Virus record (IMG/VR): IMGVR_UViG_3300030943_000122
Span: 1 to 31,205 of that record
Length of the DNA: 31,205 nt
Reading direction: 5' to 3' (one strand)
Source of the DNA: a virus
The notes beneath the pieces are model-generated. The model was given only the letters and a program-made list of their open reading frames with translations. It searched no databases and had not been told where the DNA came from. Positions within the stretch are counted from its first letter, which is position 1; the number at the start of each line of letters is the position of its first letter. The translations under genes were made by a program, and so were the position numbers. Below are positions 29,086 through 31,205 of this stretch, one piece after another.

Positions 29086-29292
29086 ATGACAAATCAACAA
29101 TTAGAAACATTGCTACAACTATACAAGAAAGCTCTAGCAAATAATCTTACTGTAATCGAGTTCTCAAACGAAGTACAAAATGCAAAGATAGAACTTGACA
29201 AATCTTTTGTACAAAATGGGGCAGAGGATACTAATTTGGGTGTATTCCTCGAAGAGTTAAACGAACTTCAAAAAAATATGAACAATGAATAA
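29086..29292 (+). CDS. Small hypothetical lysogeny-operon protein (68 aa)
   Basis: This 68-aa helical protein (LETLLQLYKKALANNLTVIE, then FLEELNELQKNMNNE) has no recognised family. Its end overlaps the next gene's start by 8 bases, which suggests a pair acting together. Confidence 0.55.
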   Translation: MTNQQLETLLQLYKKALANNLTVIEFSNEVQNAKIELDKSFVQNGAEDTNLGVFLEELNELQKNMNNE

Positions 29293-29590
29293 TCCTGAAA
29301 GCATCGCTATCATCAACCGCTTTTACGAAGCGATTGATGTACTTATCTCAGAACGACAATTAAGAGGGGTAAAAACATTTACTGATAAATACAATATCAA
29401 TCGTTGGAATTTAAACACTGTAAGAAAAAACCCTGAGTCAGACATGTTCCAACTCGTTTGGGTTTCTTATTTAATAATGGACTTCGGTGTTTCTGCAGAA
29501 TGGATCATGACAGGGAAAGGGTGGATGTTTGGAGTTGAAAGCCCACAGTTTGCAATCTTGAAACATAAAAATGTTACAAAAGCAAATTGA
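29285..29590 (+). CDS. HTH-like DNA-binding protein similar to Bacteroidetes phage repressor N-termini
   Basis: This 101-aa protein has the pattern RFYEAIDVLISERQLRGVKT, then FTDKYNINRWNLNTVRKNPE and GVSAEWIMTGKGWMF. The same pattern forms the N-terminal domain of many Bacteroidetes phage repressors, ending in a 'GVSxxWxxxGxGxMF' segment. Here no peptidase domain follows. It may act with the XRE protein as a second regulator. It converges with the integrase gene, and the two stops overlap by 17 bases. Confidence 0.65.
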   Translation: MNNPESIAIINRFYEAIDVLISERQLRGVKTFTDKYNINRWNLNTVRKNPESDMFQLVWVSYLIMDFGVSAEWIMTGKGWMFGVESPQFAILKHKNVTKAN

Positions 29591-30896
29591 CTAAATCAGT
29601 TTTCATCTCTTCGTCAATTTCTCTATATCGTGCAAAAGATTTACTTCCTTCCTTATGGCCTGTCAAAGACCCGACTAAATTTTGGTCCTTCACTTGTTTG
29701 TAAAGATTTCCAACAAAACATCTTCTCGCCAGGTGAGAGGATGCAATTAAGTTTAACGGTTGTTTTTCCTCTTCCCTTGTGGTAGGATTGACAACCGTTA
29801 CCATTCTAGTAAGTTTAGCAAAGGTGAACATTTCTTTTATTGCCAAATTATACTTCTGCTCTGAAATGAACGGCATTAGCGATTCTCTTTCATCGTCCCT
29901 ATACCGGTCTATAATTTCCAAAGCAATTGAGTTCAGCGGGACCCGAACCGTGATAAGGCTACCTTCTTTTGTTTTCCTAGCGATGTACTCGATTGCTCCA
30001 TTTATAATACTTGACTTCTTCATTTTGTAGTAGTCACCTACACGGCAACCAATCAAACAATGCAGAACGAATATATCTCTCTGTACTGCTAACTTCGGCA
30101 ATTTTGCCATATTCTTTGCATACAACTGATTGCGTTCTTTTATGTCGATGTAGTATGGTGTTCCGTAAACCGATTCTTCGATAGCATACTTTTTAAATGG
30201 GCTTACACTTATCTTTTCATTTTCAACACACCAAAGGAAAAACGTTCTAATTTTTACGAACATATCATTTATTGTATTCTGTCCACGAGGGGACGGCAGC
30301 CGACTCTCTTTTACAGTAACCCAAATGTCAGGGAACTTTTTATAAATTTCATCTTCAATTCTGAAAAACTTATCAATATCAGAAAGTACTTTTTCGTCAA
30401 CCTCTTTCAACTTTAGCGTATAAGCAGGATTCTCTTTTTGTTTGTACAGCTCATACCTTTGGAGTGACCGAAATGATACCTTTATAGAACGGAGCCGTCC
30501 GACAGACAATTTTCTATTATCAATAAACTCAGAGAATGTTTCAAAAAATGTAGGCTCCACTGCAACAACTTTGTATTTTTCGGGAAAGTGAAATGTATCA
30601 ACACAAGTTTCTAGCCATTCCTTTGAAATGATTTTTTTATCCGTTTTTTCACATTCAGATAAAACATGTTTTTTCAACTCGCTTAATTTTGTATTTAATG
30701 CAATCAAAAGCGTTCGCTCCTCAGTTTCAATTTTTGGGATAGAAACTTCATTCTTTTTAGTCCAACGATTGACAGATACAAACAGTCCGGATTTAATTCT
30801 ATATCTTTGCGTTTGGCTTACTGAAAAACGCATTAATATCTCAGACCGATTTAGGGTGTCGAATTTTTCGGATAAACTCAAAGTTATTGTTGCCAT
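29574..30896 (-). CDS. int: Tyrosine recombinase (phage integrase)
   Basis: This 440-aa protein has the complete catalytic set: Arg285 (IGCRVGD), Lys308/310 (ARKTKEGS), His388 and Arg391 (SSHLARRCF), His414 (LTGHKEG) and Tyr424 (FARYREID). The N-terminal arm-binding domain (KFDTLNRSEILMRFSVSQTQ) and SAM-like core-binding domain (residues 110-230) are present. This is the Bacteroidetes mobile-element type. It catalyses integration and excision at att. It sits at the right end, reading into the phage, so the att site should lie between it and 31136. Confidence 0.93.
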   Translation of the reverse strand: MATITLSLSEKFDTLNRSEILMRFSVSQTQRYRIKSGLFVSVNRWTKKNEVSIPKIETEERTLLIALNTKLSELKKHVLSECEKTDKKIISKEWLETCVDTFHFPEKYKVVAVEPTFFETFSEFIDNRKLSVGRLRSIKVSFRSLQRYELYKQKENPAYTLKLKEVDEKVLSDIDKFFRIEDEIYKKFPDIWVTVKESRLPSPRGQNTINDMFVKIRTFFLWCVENEKISVSPFKKYAIEESVYGTPYYIDIKERNQLYAKNMAKLPKLAVQRDIFVLHCLIGCRVGDYYKMKKSSIINGAIEYIARKTKEGSLITVRVPLNSIALEIIDRYRDDERESLMPFISEQKYNLAIKEMFTFAKLTRMVTVVNPTTREEEKQPLNLIASSHLARRCFVGNLYKQVKDQNLVGSLTGHKEGSKSFARYREIDEEMKTDLVNLLL

Positions 30897-30918
30897 GTCG
30901 TTTTTATTTGTTCGTGTA

Positions 30919-30926
30919 CAAAGATA
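30919..30926 (-). promoter_or_regulatory. -7 element for integrase
   Basis: TATCTTTG on the minus strand fits the Bacteroidetes -7 consensus and lies 23 bases before the integrase ATG. No TTG is at the expected upstream distance. The two GTCCAC repeats at 30935-30951 overlap the -33 region, so integrase or Xis binding there could control this gene. Confidence 0.45.
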
Positions 30927-30934
30927 AGGTTTTT

Positions 30935-30951
30935 GTCCACGAAATGTCCAC
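30935..30951. repeat. Direct GTCCAC repeats, possible integrase or Xis arm sites
   Basis: GTCCAC occurs at 30935-30940 and 30946-30951, 11 bases apart, one helical turn. Their position outside the integrase start, near the expected att region, fits arm-type binding sites. They are only 6 bases each. Confidence 0.35.
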
Positions 30952-31135
30952 CTGATGTAAATATAACCGAAACGATATGTTACAGTTTGAAAATATTTAT
31001 TATCTTTGTCCGTCTTTTACAGGGATTTCAGGATTTTAAATATTTCTATGTATAACATAGTATAACGGTCTTCAAACACCTCCTGGGTCACTGATAAACA
31101 ATTCTCTATAAATTATTAACTCAAAATTAACGAAA
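30952..31135. other. Probable phage-host junction region
   Basis: There is no gene in this 184-base stretch. It holds an inverted repeat CTATG-TATAA-CATAG at 31046-31060, which has the form of a tyrosine recombinase crossover site, and a -7-like element at 31001-31008. One att copy is expected here because the integrase ends the phage and a typical chromosomal gene follows. The exact boundary cannot be set without the other end. Confidence 0.4.
31001..31008 (+). promoter_or_regulatory. -7 element for the flanking lipoprotein gene
   Basis: TATCTTTG on the plus strand matches the Bacteroidetes -7 consensus, 128 bases before the ATG at 31136. The -33 is poor. If right, the host promoter lies between the integrase and the host gene and may be partly phage-derived. 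Confidence 0.4.
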
Positions 31136-31205
31136 ATGAAAAAGAATGGATTAGTAGCTGTCATTTTAAGCGCAGTTATTTTATTTGCAAGCTGTAGCTC
31201 AATGA
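31136..31205 (+). CDS. Host-type lipoprotein gene, N-terminus only (cut by window edge)
   Basis: ATG at 31136 opens MKKNGLVAVILSAVILFASC, followed by SSM at the window end. This is a clear lipoprotein signal peptide with lipobox FASC, followed by Ser-Ser. It is oriented away from the phage and is probably the first chromosomal gene beyond the junction. The mature protein is outside the window, so its function cannot be stated. Confidence 0.7.
   Translation, partial: MKKNGLVAVILSAVILFASCSSM

Noticed and set aside
29086-29590. The 68-aa and 101-aa pair as a toxin-antitoxin module
   Set aside because: The 101-aa product matches a phage repressor N-terminal pattern instead of a toxin, and the 68-aa protein has no antitoxin DNA-binding motif. 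The overlap alone is not enough.

Overview
This window is most of an integrated temperate tailed phage (prophage) of a Bacteroidetes host, with one chromosomal junction near the right edge. The host assignment rests on three observations. Promoters follow the Bacteroidetes pattern (TTG/TTTG, 19 bases, then TAnnTTTG or TAnnTTTA). Start codons mostly lack a Shine-Dalgarno sequence and have A-rich upstream bases. The integrase, the early LuxR-type regulator and the packaging proteins look like Bacteroidales phage families. The DNA is AT-rich. Nearly all genes lie on the minus strand, so the phage reads from right to left.

Right end (about 28.1-31.2 kb): a partial host-type lipoprotein gene begins at 31136. 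Beside it is a minus-strand tyrosine integrase. Next is a plus-strand immunity operon: XRE repressor, small lipoprotein, a 68-aa protein and a second DNA-binding protein. It is separated from the leftward early operon by a control region with tandem 11-bp operators and a very good promoter. Early leftward genes (28.1-13.5 kb) encode a Cro-like protein, a LuxR-type regulator, an HTH protein, an SbcC/Rad50-like ATPase, RecT, an endonuclease-like protein, a metallo-beta-lactamase-fold hydrolase and a DnaQ-type exonuclease. After several unknowns come a NinB-like protein, a DUF4373-type replication protein, HNH nuclease, SSB and a RuvC-like resolvase. A DUF488 protein and a tRNA-Gly-like gene follow.

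Packaging and head genes (12.7-5.1 kb): a methyltransferase-like/GNAT-like fusion, a ParB-like protein, small and large terminase, portal, a kinase-like protein and a MuF-type head protein. A terminator then ends this unit. A 3.4-kb island of small accessory genes (4.96-1.5 kb) with its own promoter encodes an ImmA/IrrE-like peptidase, a nucleotidyltransferase, paralogous small proteins and a membrane peptide. Scaffold-like and decoration-like proteins and the first codons of a probable major capsid gene complete the window. Tail genes and the other att site lie off the left edge.

The most striking feature is a family of seven palindromic operators (core AGTGATTG-N5-CAATCACT) spread over the whole phage. 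Each overlaps a promoter, and six of the seven lie between the end of one transcription unit and the start of the next. Early, replication, accessory and capsid genes therefore appear to share one regulatory site, including one copy in the repressor promoter. Two tiny membrane-peptide genes and a 54-aa gene, all below usual ORF length cut-offs, are packed between neighbours.
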